In this document: positions 1 to 8,032 of the stretch, in pieces | Numbering within the stretch: position 1 is the stretch's first letter | How the letters are laid out: each line of letters begins with the position of its first letter | Source of the DNA: Parachlamydia sp. | Lineage (GTDB): Bacteria; Chlamydiota; Chlamydiia; Chlamydiales; Parachlamydiaceae | DNA length: 10,943 bases | NCBI GenBank assembly: GCA_021298935.1 | Contig: JAJTHR010000191.1 | Location: 1-10,943 of the forward strand | Reading direction: 5' to 3' | Notes under the pieces: generated by a model | Databases searched by the model: none | Told to the model about the DNA's origin: nothing | Seen by the model: only the letters and a program-made list of their open reading frames with translations | Program-made: the position numbers and the translations under genes

Positions 1-9
1 ATCATAAAT

Positions 10-111
10 TTGACTTGTGATCACCTTCATCTTTAAAAGATCTCTCCTTGTTGATATTCAAAGATATCAACTTCGAAAAGATCTTTTAAATCTGAAGCGC
101 TGACAAGTCAA
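10..111. repeat. 102-bp imperfect palindrome
   Basis: Four pairs of complementary blocks nest around one centre. TTGACTTGT (10-18) pairs with ACAAGTCAA (103-111), CTTCA (25-29) with TGAAG (93-97), TTTAAAAGATCT (32-43) with AGATCTTTTAAA (79-90), and GTTGATAT (50-57) with ATATCAAC (64-71). The loop is six bases (58-63). Thirty-four base pairs are therefore possible, broken by three internal loops of nearly equal size on both sides. The right arm also holds the perfect palindrome AAAAGATCTTTT (76-87). No coding frame covers the element. It could be a miniature inverted-repeat element, a structured RNA or part of a convergent terminator region. I see no clear target-site duplication at the edges, and the function is unknown. 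Confidence 0.75.
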
Positions 112-142
112 CTTGATGGTTTTATTTTTGGGAAATGGTATT

Positions 143-176
143 ACTCATCTGCTTCTTTTGGCAGAGGTGAGTTTTT
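143..176 (+). terminator. Plus-strand intrinsic terminator candidate
   Basis: ACTCA and TCTGC (143-152) pair with GCAGA (161-165) and TGAGT (168-172). An eight-base loop separates them and two unpaired Gs (166-167) bulge out. A five-T run at 172-176 follows directly, so the polarity fits termination of plus-strand transcription. This suggests that a plus-strand gene ends to the left of the window, converging on the TPR gene. The stem is short and bulged, so confidence is moderate. Confidence 0.45.
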
Positions 177-181
177 AACCA

Positions 182-197
182 AATGGCTTTCGCCATT
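182..197. terminator. Small hairpin downstream of the TPR gene
   Basis: AATGGC (182-187) and GCCATT (192-197) form a perfect six-base-pair stem. Read on the minus strand the loop is GAAA, a stable GNRA tetraloop. It lies about 68 bases past the TPR gene stop, a suitable place to end or protect that transcript. No uninterrupted T run follows on the minus strand, so it is at best a weak or processed 3' end. Confidence 0.3.
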
Positions 198-264
198 AAT
201 TTGAAAAGAGAAAAAACTTCAAGTCAGAGATAATGAGGCAACATTTTCTTCTGCTAAAATGCGG

Positions 265-2340
265 CTATTTATCTTCGTTGGACTGGCTGCTCGAAAGTTG
301 ATGAATAAACTGGCGAAATGAAGGTGTCTGCCTCAACGCCTCTAGCCACTCATCGTGCAGTAAATCTTCCAAAGGTGGCAGGGCGCCATATTGAAGGGCC
401 CTCTCAAGATAGTGCATGGCCTGTGCAAAATGTTTAGTCAACGAATATAGACCCACCAGCTGGTAATAAGCCTGTGTGTTTCCTAATGAGGCTGCCTGCA
501 TGAGGTGGTTTTCCGCTTCCCGATAGAGAATGTAAGATCGCTCAGGTACATGCTCATCGTGAATCAGAAGAGCCAAATTCACAAGGGAAACGCCGCAATC
601 AAGATGGATGCAGTCATCTTCCTGGTCATTATTAAGAAGGATTTGAAAATGCTCAAGCGCTCGTTGATAAGGCTCGACGTCATAAGTGGCCTCGCCTAAA
701 TTAGAAAGGGCTAGGGCTAAATTATAGCGGGCCTGCGAAAAATCGGGATCCATGACAAGGACCTGATTTAAAATCTGAACAGCTCTTTCAAAAAACTGAG
801 GCTCTTCCTTTAAATCCCCGAGCAAGTCAAACGCACATCCATAATTATATACCCATTCAAGATCCAAATCTTCCGGTTCTAATTCAAATAAAGGTTGTTT
901 CAAAGCCCTTTCAAACTTCTCAATCGCCTGCTCTAAATAATGGGGCTGCTGGGTCATTTCCCCCATTTTCATTAAAGCGACGCCCCAATCATTCCAAAAT
1001 TGTGCGATGGCGGCTCCTCCGCACTCAATGACCTTCGAACAGTACTCGACTGCCTTTTCAAAATCGCTTTTCTCATCAAGCAATTCACCCAAAGCAAAAT
1101 GGGAAAGGGCCAAGCCATACCAAAGAAGGGGATTATTACTTGATAGCGTCACGCCATACTCGAACTTTTCAATTGCCTGCCTGTAGAAAACTTTTTCGTT
1201 AAAATATCCTCCAATCTCGTTTAGGCAAGAACCGTAGAGATACCAATCTTCCGCGTTTTCCGGATTTTGCTCGAGGCATTGCACAATTTTATCGCGGGCG
1301 GAATAGATGAGGTCTAACCGGTCTTCTTCAGACCCTAAGAACAGCTCTGTCTCTGCCCAGGCAGATAAAATGGGAAGATGGGCTGGATCGAGCTGGTACG
1401 CTCGATTAAATTTTTCAAGACTGCTTTCAAGCTTCGTTTTTTGCCTTTTATATTTACCGGCAAGCGCTTCAAGCTGCCCATAGCGAAGCCAGAGCAGGCT
1501 TTGAGTTTCATCAAGCTCTAATGCATTATCAAAGCTCTTTTCCGCTTGCTCGCATAGTTGGGGGTCAAAACAGGTTTCGCAAATGGCAAGCAGACAAGAG
1601 CCTTGGTTGAACCAACCGCTAAATTCATAAGGATCAAGTTCGATGGCTTTAAAATAAAAGGCAAGGGCGTCGCTGAGCAAGGCAGGTCTTTCAAGTAAAT
1701 CGGCGAGATCAGACAGGGCGTTTCCATAGTCAATATAAAAAAGAGCTGAGGCACACCCTTTTTCTTCTGCCAGGCGGTATTTTTCAATAGCCATTGAATA
1801 GTCATGCGGCTCACCTCCGCTTTTACCGATCAAAGCAAGGCTTAAACCCCATTTCCAATAGAGTTCATCCTGAGGGAAATCAGAGGGAGTTTTTTCAAAA
1901 GTTTGCTTTAATTCTTCAAATCGGCTGCATGCCTGTACGAAGTAAGAGGTGTCATTTTCAAGCAGCCCCATTTTAAGCAAGACAAGTCCGTCCGCATACA
2001 AGGCATTGGCAAATTGGGGATTTTTTTGAATGGCTTTTTGAAAAGATTGGTGGGCAAAATTTAAACAACGTAAATTATCTGATCGCTTAGAAAAAAGGTT
2101 GCCTTGTTCATAGTAAATAGAGGGAGCTCCCCCCCCTACTTGCGCAGCCAGATTAAAGCTGTCAATCACCCGGTTGCTCCCTTCCTCTAATTGCTGGTCC
2201 CCCTGCAAAATGAGCAGCTGAACAAACAACGACCGTTCGCTTTCTGCCATTCCACCCCATATTTTGGGGTCTTTGAAAGAATTCAAACGCTCAAAAGACC
2301 GGTCTTTTTGAATTTCGGCCAATTCTTTATAAAAGGTCAT
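265..2340 (-). CDS. Large tetratricopeptide-repeat (TPR) protein
   Basis: A 691-residue protein built almost entirely of TPR-like helical repeats. Such repeats usually form protein-protein interaction scaffolds; the partner here is unknown. Recurrent W-x-x-x-G/A signatures mark the first helices: YWKWG (161-165), YIDYG (202-206), WFNQG (243-247), WLRYG (284-288), WYLYG (366-370), WYGLA (407-411), WNDWG (449-453). Each is followed by an A-x-x-x-F-x-x-A-L-x-x-D-P-type second helix, for example AIEKFEYGVTLS (389-400). The period is 41 residues rather than 34. There is no signal peptide or membrane segment, so it is probably cytosolic or an exported effector without an N-terminal signal. The ATG start is preceded only by a weak GGCGGAT motif, but a good TATAAT lies just upstream. 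Codons 69-71 contain a run of eight Gs on the coding strand. It lies 131 bases downstream of the co-directional DUF255 gene. I cannot assign a specific function. Confidence 0.9.
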   Translation of the reverse strand: MTFYKELAEIQKDRSFERLNSFKDPKIWGGMAESERSLFVQLLILQGDQQLEEGSNRVIDSFNLAAQVGGGAPSIYYEQGNLFSKRSDNLRCLNFAHQSFQKAIQKNPQFANALYADGLVLLKMGLLENDTSYFVQACSRFEELKQTFEKTPSDFPQDELYWKWGLSLALIGKSGGEPHDYSMAIEKYRLAEEKGCASALFYIDYGNALSDLADLLERPALLSDALAFYFKAIELDPYEFSGWFNQGSCLLAICETCFDPQLCEQAEKSFDNALELDETQSLLWLRYGQLEALAGKYKRQKTKLESSLEKFNRAYQLDPAHLPILSAWAETELFLGSEEDRLDLIYSARDKIVQCLEQNPENAEDWYLYGSCLNEIGGYFNEKVFYRQAIEKFEYGVTLSSNNPLLWYGLALSHFALGELLDEKSDFEKAVEYCSKVIECGGAAIAQFWNDWGVALMKMGEMTQQPHYLEQAIEKFERALKQPLFELEPEDLDLEWVYNYGCAFDLLGDLKEEPQFFERAVQILNQVLVMDPDFSQARYNLALALSNLGEATYDVEPYQRALEHFQILLNNDQEDDCIHLDCGVSLVNLALLIHDEHVPERSYILYREAENHLMQAASLGNTQAYYQLVGLYSLTKHFAQAMHYLERALQYGALPPLEDLLHDEWLEALRQTPSFRQFIHQLSSSQSNEDK

Positions 2341-2368
2341 TGATCCGCCATAACTAGTTTATTGCACC

Positions 2369-2397
2369 ATTATACAAACTTTGTTGTTTTTAAAAAA
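2369..2397 (-). promoter_or_regulatory. Promoter candidate for the TPR gene
   Basis: The minus strand carries a perfect TATAAT -10 hexamer (2369-2374), about 28 bases ahead of the ATG, which would leave a leader of roughly 22 bases. At a 17-base spacing the -35 position is only a T run (2392-2397), so the -35 is poor. A small palindrome, ACAAACTTTGT on the plus strand (2374-2384), sits in the spacer and could be an operator. It implies that the TPR gene can be transcribed separately from the upstream DUF255 gene. Confidence 0.5.
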
Positions 2398-2471
2398 TAA
2401 GTAATTTTTAAATCGACTTTGACCCTTTTTTTGGACCCCTCTTCGAGAGAAAAGCAAACTGCGCGTACTCC

Positions 2472-4538
2472 TTATAATTTGGCAATCGCTTCCTTCATCG
2501 CCTGGAGCTCTGTCAAGGGAGCCTGGCAAACGCCATGAAAACAAACATAAAGCGTGGTTTTATCGTCAATGGAAATTTGATCTTTAGTATAAGAAAGAAG
2601 CTCTTCCAATTCAACATCTTGCGTCTGCCAAATAATAGCCCGATGGGGGATGAATCGGGAATAAAGCGCATCTTTTAAATCCGGCTCATGGTCTTTATTG
2701 CTATTTAGTGCAATGACGATTGTGGGCGAATTTTCATTATAATAGCGTTGTAAGTTCATGATATGATAGGCATAGCCGGGAGGATAATTTTCTATGAATT
2801 CTGACGCTGCTTTCAGAATATCTTCACTTTGAGTTAAATAAGCTTCATCGGCTGTGAACAAATAAAGCCTTAATAGGTTTTCGCAATGCACGGCATTGCC
2901 TGAGGGCTCGGCCCCATCGGAAAATTGGCATTTTCTTAAAATCAGGTTCTTATCCGTACCGGTCGTTTGGAAAAAAGCCCCTTCTTCTGCTTTAAAATTA
3001 CTTTTAAGGATTTGCGCCATTTCAATCGCCCATTGGAGCCATTCTGTGCCGGCATTTGCTTCAAATAGGGACAAAATCCCCCTAATCATATAGGCATATT
3101 CATCCAGGCCGGCCGGGTGCATCGCTTCCCCTTCTCTCCAACGGCGCAGTAACTGCCCCTCATGCCATAAATGGCGCTTAATAAATCGGGCCGCCTTAGC
3201 GGCTGCTTCGAGATACTCTTTTTTATCGAAAGCAAGAGAAGCCTCCGCCAATGAATAAATCATTAAGCCATTCCAGGAACTTAAAATTTTGTCGTCTTTC
3301 AGTGGGTGGACCCGTTGCTCCCTTGCCTCGAAAAGCATTTTGCGCTGTCTCTCAAAAAGGGTCTTAAGCTGATCCAAGGGTATTGCATTTGCCGCAGAAA
3401 ACTCTTCATCTATCAAGGGGGTATGCAGGATGCTCCTCCCATCGAAATTACCGCCTGGTTCGATTGAATAAAACTTACAAAAAAGCTCCCCCTCGACTCC
3501 AAGAATTTTCATGACTTCCTGGTATTCCCAAGTATAAAAAAACCCCTCATGCCCCTCTGAATCGGCATCTTCGGCAGAATAAAAGCCCCCCTCAGAATGG
3601 GTCATGTCCCTGAGGATATATTTAAAAATTTCCTGCGCGATCTCTTTGTACAAAGGCTTTTTAGTCGCTTGCCAAGCTTCAGTATAGGCTTGCGCTAGAA
3701 TGGCATTGTCATAAAGCATTTTTTCAAAATGGGGCAAAAACCACTTTTCGTCCACACTGTACCTGGAAAATCCTCCGCCGATGTGATCGTAAATGCCTCC
3801 CCGATGCATCATATCCAACGTTCTTTCTGTAAGAAAAAGAGCGCGGCTGTCTTGTGTCAAAATAAAATGGCGCAACAAAAAGCTGTACTGATAACCGATG
3901 GGGAATTTAGGAGATCCCTTGATTCCGCCGTAAGCAGCATCGGCCATTTTATAAAGTAAATCGGCGGCATTGATGATTTCCTCATACTCAGGGATTTCCT
4001 CACCGGAGACTTGGATGCTTTGAGCAAAGACTTCTACAATCTTTTCAGCCTGCGTTACAATTTTTTCACGATCCTCGCTTGCCCATAACTCACCAATGCG
4101 GCTAATCAAATCGGTCAGCCCCATTAAACCATGGTTGCTATAGGCGGGTAGGTAGGTGGCTGCAAAAAAAGGCTGCAATTCGGGTGTTAAAATCACATTC
4201 AACGGCCAACCAGCAGAGCCGGCCATCATGCTTTGGGCAAATTCCATGTACAGGCTGTCAACTTCAGGAAGCTCCTCGCGATCTACCTTTATATTGATAA
4301 AATGCTCATTCATCATTTGGGCGACGCCCGTATCTTCGAATGATTCCCTTTCCATTACATGGCACCAATGGCAGGTGGCATAACCGATGGAAAGAAAAAT
4401 GGGCTTGTCGGAGGATTTAGCAGCGTGAAAAGCTTCTTCTCCCCAAGGATACCAGTCTACCGGATTATGGGCATGCTGAAGCAGGTAAGGGGATTTTTCA
4501 TGGATAAGGCGATTGCTATAAAGCGGACGGTCTGACAT
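2472..4538 (-). CDS. DUF255/YyaL-type thioredoxin-fold protein
   Basis: A 688-residue member of the DUF255 family (Bacillus YyaL, mammalian SPATA20). The N-terminal thioredoxin-like domain (about residues 1-170) opens with the family signature around [17 protein letters not shown] (16-32) and has the CHWC redox motif (56-59), followed by HVM. A likely cis-proline is in GWPLNV (P112). The rest is the six-hairpin glycosidase-like alpha/alpha domain, with GSPKFP (208-213), [14 protein letters not shown] (247-260), [16 protein letters not shown] (323-338), [12 protein letters not shown] (415-426) and [10 protein letters not shown] (541-550). The length is typical and the protein is complete. The biochemical role is not established for the family. 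The paired cysteines suggest thiol chemistry, and the barrel resembles sugar-epimerase or glycosidase folds. No signal peptide, so probably cytosolic. The ATG start lacks a clear SD. It is divergent from the CBS-domain gene and upstream of the TPR gene. Confidence 0.95.
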   Translation of the reverse strand: MSDRPLYSNRLIHEKSPYLLQHAHNPVDWYPWGEEAFHAAKSSDKPIFLSIGYATCHWCHVMERESFEDTGVAQMMNEHFINIKVDREELPEVDSLYMEFAQSMMAGSAGWPLNVILTPELQPFFAATYLPAYSNHGLMGLTDLISRIGELWASEDREKIVTQAEKIVEVFAQSIQVSGEEIPEYEEIINAADLLYKMADAAYGGIKGSPKFPIGYQYSFLLRHFILTQDSRALFLTERTLDMMHRGGIYDHIGGGFSRYSVDEKWFLPHFEKMLYDNAILAQAYTEAWQATKKPLYKEIAQEIFKYILRDMTHSEGGFYSAEDADSEGHEGFFYTWEYQEVMKILGVEGELFCKFYSIEPGGNFDGRSILHTPLIDEEFSAANAIPLDQLKTLFERQRKMLFEAREQRVHPLKDDKILSSWNGLMIYSLAEASLAFDKKEYLEAAAKAARFIKRHLWHEGQLLRRWREGEAMHPAGLDEYAYMIRGILSLFEANAGTEWLQWAIEMAQILKSNFKAEEGAFFQTTGTDKNLILRKCQFSDGAEPSGNAVHCENLLRLYLFTADEAYLTQSEDILKAASEFIENYPPGYAYHIMNLQRYYNENSPTIVIALNSNKDHEPDLKDALYSRFIPHRAIIWQTQDVELEELLSYTKDQISIDDKTTLYVCFHGVCQAPLTELQAMKEAIAKL

Positions 4539-4669
4539 GGCTAAAACAACTTTCTGAAAAAAATCATTAACTGAATACTCGAATTCCTATACAATTGAAA
4601 GTTTATATATAAGTTTCTCTTAATTATTCATAGAGAAATAAACAACACACATAAAAAACGCTTTTAGCT
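4539..4669. promoter_or_regulatory. Divergent promoter region with inverted repeat
   Basis: This AT-rich gap separates the divergent starts of the DUF255 gene and the CBS-domain membrane protein gene, so it should hold promoters for both. On the plus strand TTGAAA (4595-4600) is a plausible -35 box, but no convincing -10 lies at normal spacing. TATACA (4588-4593), with TTAACT upstream at a short 15-base spacing, is an alternative. A perfect seven-base inverted repeat, TTTCTCT (4614-4620) and AGAGAAA (4632-4638), may be an operator or a leader hairpin ahead of the plus-strand gene. Neither gene has a recognisable SD. Confidence 0.4.
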
Positions 4670-5902
4670 ATGCTAGCACTTGTATTCTTCTTTCTTTTCT
4701 CACATGTTATTTCTTTCTTATGTTCGATTCTGGAAGCCGTGCTTCTTTGCTGCACCAACGGCTATGTCAGCGTTTTAAAAAAGAAAAAACCGCGCGCTGG
4801 AGAAATCCTTGAAGACTTGAAACGCAGGATCGACCGCCCCCTTGCTGCCATCTTAACATTGAATACTTCCGCCCACACAATTGGCGCGGCAGGAGTGGGT
4901 GCTAAGGTAGTGGAAATCTATGGTGACCACTATTTAGCATTGGGTTCGATTATTCTGACATTGACAATGCTCTTTGCCACGGAAATGATCCCTAAAACAC
5001 TTGGAGCGCTCTATTGGAAGAAGCTTGGCCCTTTCAGCGCCTATTGCATCCAATTTCTTATCTGGATAACCTACCCCTTTGTCATTTCTTTCGAATACAT
5101 TGCCAAGCTGCTATCAAAGGGAAAGGCGCAGGAAAAAATCACGGAAGAGGAAATCAAGCATATCCTTGAAGAGGGCTCACAGGCCGGCGTCATTCGAGAA
5201 GCGGAACATGATATGGTTGAAAGCATTTTCCGCTTAGGAAACCGCCGGGTCGGAATGTTGATGATTCCTCGCATGGATATCGAATGGCTAGACCTGAATC
5301 AAAGCACAGAGGCTTTACGCAAACAGGTAGACCTTTCCCCGCACAACCGTTTTCCCGCTTGCGATGGCGAATTGGACGAGGTGCTCGGCCTGGTCACCAC
5401 CAAAGACATCCTATGTGAAGTTTTGGAAAAAGGGTCTTTCGACCTGAAAACCCTTGTCAAGCCCCCTTTGTTCGTTCCGGAAAACATGCGTGTTGTTCAA
5501 CTACTTGACCTTTTCAAAAAAACACCCGACCATATTGCCCTTGTCACGGATGAGTATGGAGGGGTGCAAGGGCTGATCACCTTGCACGATGTACTGGAAT
5601 CCATTGTAGGAGATGTTCCCACCTCCTCCATCTTGCCTGAAACGCAAATTATACAGCGTAAAGACGGCTCCTGGCTGATTGACGGCATGCTGCCGATCGA
5701 TGAGATGAAAGAGCATTTTGACATTGATGCCCTGCCTGAAGAAGAAAAAGGAACCTACCGCACGCTTGGCGGATTCTGCATGCGGCAAATCGGCAGCATC
5801 CCGACTGTCGGGGATACCTTTGTATGGGAAAATTTGCGTTTTAAAATTGTGAAGATGAATGGCCGCCGGGTTGAAAAAGTTTTGGTTTACTTTTTAACTT
5901 GA
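4670..5902 (+). CDS. CNNM/CorC-HlyC family CBS-domain membrane protein
   Basis: A 410-residue protein with the usual order for this family. The DUF21/CNNM membrane domain has hydrophobic segments near residues 3-22, 58-80, 88-105 and 121-142, with the signature LNTSAHTIGAAGVG (64-77) and TEMIPKT (104-110). An acidic linker helix follows (KITEEEIKHILEEG, 156-169). Two CBS motifs come next, about 195-250 (with LGLVTTKDIL) and about 260-315 (with TDEYGGVQGLITLHDVLE, 293-310). A CorC_HlyC transporter-associated domain ends the protein (about 325-405). Relatives are linked to magnesium or cobalt homeostasis, and some were historically called hemolysin TlyC. Transport of a given ion cannot be read from the sequence. 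The CBS pair probably senses adenosine nucleotides. The ATG start follows an in-frame stop closely and has no SD. Its last 16 bases overlap the convergent DUF1622 gene. Confidence 0.93.
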   Translation: MLALVFFFLFSHVISFLCSILEAVLLCCTNGYVSVLKKKKPRAGEILEDLKRRIDRPLAAILTLNTSAHTIGAAGVGAKVVEIYGDHYLALGSIILTLTMLFATEMIPKTLGALYWKKLGPFSAYCIQFLIWITYPFVISFEYIAKLLSKGKAQEKITEEEIKHILEEGSQAGVIREAEHDMVESIFRLGNRRVGMLMIPRMDIEWLDLNQSTEALRKQVDLSPHNRFPACDGELDEVLGLVTTKDILCEVLEKGSFDLKTLVKPPLFVPENMRVVQLLDLFKKTPDHIALVTDEYGGVQGLITLHDVLESIVGDVPTSSILPETQIIQRKDGSWLIDGMLPIDEMKEHFDIDALPEEEKGTYRTLGGFCMRQIGSIPTVGDTFVWENLRFKIVKMNGRRVEKVLVYFLT

Positions 5903-6276
5903 TCTTCGTTTGCAAGACTAATTAAATCCCGATTTAACGTAAAAGTCAGAAAGGTCCGCAATACAACTAAAATACCAAGGATACCAAGGGCGTAGTAATC
6001 GGGTGCGGTCGTTGTTTCGATCACATCGGCAGCAATAATGAATTCAAGCCCTAAAATAATGGAGCGTCCAAGAGATAGGCGGATGGGATCGAAATTAATA
6101 AATTGACGATCCTCAGAAGACCAAATTTTTAGTACAAATTGGCAAAAGGCGGCCAACCCCCCAGCCAAAATAATGATAGCTCCAAAGGCGGCAAGCAATT
6201 GTTTAATGCCAACCAAAAGCATTTGAAGCCATGCTAAAGTTTCAAGAGTTGAAAGAGCTTGTGCAACGATTGTCAT
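5887..6276 (-). CDS. DUF1622 family membrane protein
   Basis: A 129-residue, very hydrophobic protein with membrane segments near residues 26-49, 70-85 and 94-114. The stretch RLSLGRSIILGLEFIIAAD (66-84) followed by VIETT, and a later VLRTFLTFTLNRDL (105-118), match the conserved core of DUF1622, a family of small inner-membrane proteins with no assigned function. The internal Met at residue 19 would give a version of about 111 residues, so the start is not certain. Neither start has an SD. The upstream ATG is favoured by a TTGACA-17-TAAAAA promoter ending six bases before it. The gene is squeezed between its neighbours: its tail overlaps the CBS-domain gene by 16 bases and its head is 28 bases from the divergent pepF start. 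Confidence 0.85.
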   Translation of the reverse strand: MTIVAQALSTLETLAWLQMLLVGIKQLLAAFGAIIILAGGLAAFCQFVLKIWSSEDRQFINFDPIRLSLGRSIILGLEFIIAADVIETTTAPDYYALGILGILVVLRTFLTFTLNRDLISLANEDQVKK

Positions 6277-6279
6277 AAT
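6249..6279 (+). promoter_or_regulatory. Weak pepF promoter candidate inside DUF1622
   Basis: TTGAAA (6249-6254) and CATAAT (6274-6279) are separated by 19 bases, slightly long for a vegetative promoter. The -10 overlaps the start codon of the DUF1622 gene on the other strand. Initiation near 6286 would give a leader of about 19 bases that contains the pepF SD. Because only 28 bases separate the two start codons, any proximal pepF promoter must lie in DUF1622 coding DNA. Confidence 0.3.
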
Positions 6280-6282
6280 TGT

Positions 6283-6311
6283 TTTTTATTTTTTAGGTGA
6301 TTAGATGTCAA
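6283..6311 (-). promoter_or_regulatory. DUF1622 promoter, predicted leaderless
   Basis: The minus strand reads TTGACA (6306-6311), a perfect -35 box, then 17 bases, then TAAAAA (6283-6288), a four-of-six -10. The ATG of the DUF1622 gene begins six bases past the -10, where initiation would be expected, so the transcript would have no leader. This agrees with the missing SD. The -35 box overlaps codons 1-3 of pepF, and the spacer contains the pepF SD, so the two genes share this DNA. Confidence 0.5.
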
Positions 6312-8032
6312 ATTATTCGATCAGTTGGGACTTAAATTCTTTAAATCTTGAACCCTTCAAAGAGAAGTTAGACAGGCTTCAGGCAGAGGCTAGCGCACTG
6401 CAAACTTCAAGCCAGCTCCCGCTTTCTGAAATGATTCTTAAAATTCAGAATTTGGATCTCACCTGCCATTCCTTTGAAAGCTACGTCCTCTCCCGGCTAT
6501 CTGAAGATGTCAAGAATAATGCCTCCATTGAAGACCATACGCATCTCCTTAAAATTCGCACCTCGATTGAATCGCTTCTATCCCTAATGACGGAGAGTTT
6601 AGCTGCCCTGCAAGAAGAAGAGTTCGGCTCCCTTTTAGAAGACCCACGCATGAGAGAGATTGCGTTCTATCTCAATGAAAAAAGAGAGTGGGCTAAGGAG
6701 CTGCTCCCCTTCTCAAAGGAAGAATTCATTCAAAAGCTGGGAATGAATGGCTATCAAGGTTGGAATGATCTATATAGCCACCTTACGGGCCGCCTTACAA
6801 TACCAGTCAATGACAAAGAAGGAGCCGAAAAGCTATCGCTTGGCCGTGCAGAAAATCAATTGTCCAATTCTAACCGCTCGATTAGGCAAGAGATGTTCAA
6901 AAATTGGGAAAAAGCCTGGGAACAAAACGAGGAAACTTTTGCTCTTATTCTCAATCACCTGGCTGGATTTCGCTTGGAAACGTACGCTCTTCGGCAATGG
7001 GACTCTTTTTTAAAAGAGCCTCTACACGAAAATAGGCTGCAGGAAGAAACGCTTCAAAAAATGTGGAAAGTGGTAGGTAGCCGTAAGGAAAAGCTTAAAG
7101 CTTATTTAGCCAAAAAGGCAGCTTGCCTGCAAGTAGAAAAGCCTTCCTGGTTTGATGTAGATGCCTCTCTTTTCAATAAACCTTTCTATATGTCTTACCA
7201 GGATGCGGCCGAGTTAATCATCCAGGAATTCAACTCCTTTAGCCCCTCAATGGGGGCATTTGCACAGGAGGCCTTTCAAAAGGGGTGGATTGAAGCGGAA
7301 GATCGGGCGGGCAAACGCCCGGGCGGCTATTGTGCCTCTTTTCCGACGCATCAGGAAAGCCGCATTTTTATGACCTACAACGGAACAATGGCCAATGTCT
7401 TTACACTTGCCCATGAGCTTGGCCATGCCTATCACAATCACATCGTCGATCCCCTGCCCCGTTTTGCGCAAAATTATAAAATGAATGTGGCCGAAACCGC
7501 CTCTACGCTTGCCGAATGCATTATCATCGATGCCCTCATCAGAAAAGCTAAATCAGACGAAGAAAAGAAAATCTTCATTGATTATAAAGTGCATCGTGCA
7601 GTTCTTTTTTTAATGAATATCCATGCACGCTTCCTCTTTGAAAAGGCTTTTTATGAAGAAAGAAAAAAGGGGTACGTCCAGGCCTCCCGGCTTAACCAAA
7701 TCATGGAAGCCTCCCAAAAAGAAGCCTTCGGCGATGGTTTAAGTGAGTGGCATCCCCGTTTCTGGGCAAGCAAGCTCCATTTCTATTATACAGACGTCCC
7801 GTTCTACAATTTCCCTTATACCTTTGGCTACCTGTTCAGCTATGGGACCTACCAGGAATTAATAAAGAAAGGCCCCGAACGAGCAGGTATCTATGAAAAC
7901 TTGCTAAGGGATACTGGACGAATGACGACAGAAGATTTGGCTAAAAAGCATCTAGGCATTCAATTACAAGAATCTGCCTTTTGGGAGAGGACAATTGATA
8001 GGATAGATAAAGAAATTAATGAATTATTATGA
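6305..8032 (+). CDS. pepF: Oligoendopeptidase F (M3 metallopeptidase)
   Basis: A 575-residue zinc peptidase of family M3, close to the usual PepF length and complete. The catalytic motif HELGH (370-374) supplies two zinc-binding histidines and the general-base glutamate. E397 in NVAETAST is the expected third ligand. Upstream, RPGGYCASFP (338-347) and FMTYNGTMANVFTLAHE (355-371), and downstream HFYYTDVPFYNFPYTFGYLF (492-511), are typical of the substrate-binding cleft. The N-terminal half is the helical oligoendopeptidase domain. PepF cleaves short peptides in the cytosol, recycling peptides made by proteases or imported from outside. No signal peptide. The ATG start is supported by AGGTGA (6295-6300) four bases upstream. 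It is divergent from DUF1622 and convergent with recQ. Confidence 0.96.
   Translation: MSNYSISWDLNSLNLEPFKEKLDRLQAEASALQTSSQLPLSEMILKIQNLDLTCHSFESYVLSRLSEDVKNNASIEDHTHLLKIRTSIESLLSLMTESLAALQEEEFGSLLEDPRMREIAFYLNEKREWAKELLPFSKEEFIQKLGMNGYQGWNDLYSHLTGRLTIPVNDKEGAEKLSLGRAENQLSNSNRSIRQEMFKNWEKAWEQNEETFALILNHLAGFRLETYALRQWDSFLKEPLHENRLQEETLQKMWKVVGSRKEKLKAYLAKKAACLQVEKPSWFDVDASLFNKPFYMSYQDAAELIIQEFNSFSPSMGAFAQEAFQKGWIEAEDRAGKRPGGYCASFPTHQESRIFMTYNGTMANVFTLAHELGHAYHNHIVDPLPRFAQNYKMNVAETASTLAECIIIDALIRKAKSDEEKKIFIDYKVHRAVLFLMNIHARFLFEKAFYEERKKGYVQASRLNQIMEASQKEAFGDGLSEWHPRFWASKLHFYYTDVPFYNFPYTFGYLFSYGTYQELIKKGPERAGIYENLLRDTGRMTTEDLAKKHLGIQLQESAFWERTIDRIDKEINELL

Noticed and set aside
1518..1814. 98-codon minus-strand frame inside the TPR gene
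   Set aside because: It is an alternative frame of the TPR coding region, and the repeat pattern belongs to the longer frame.
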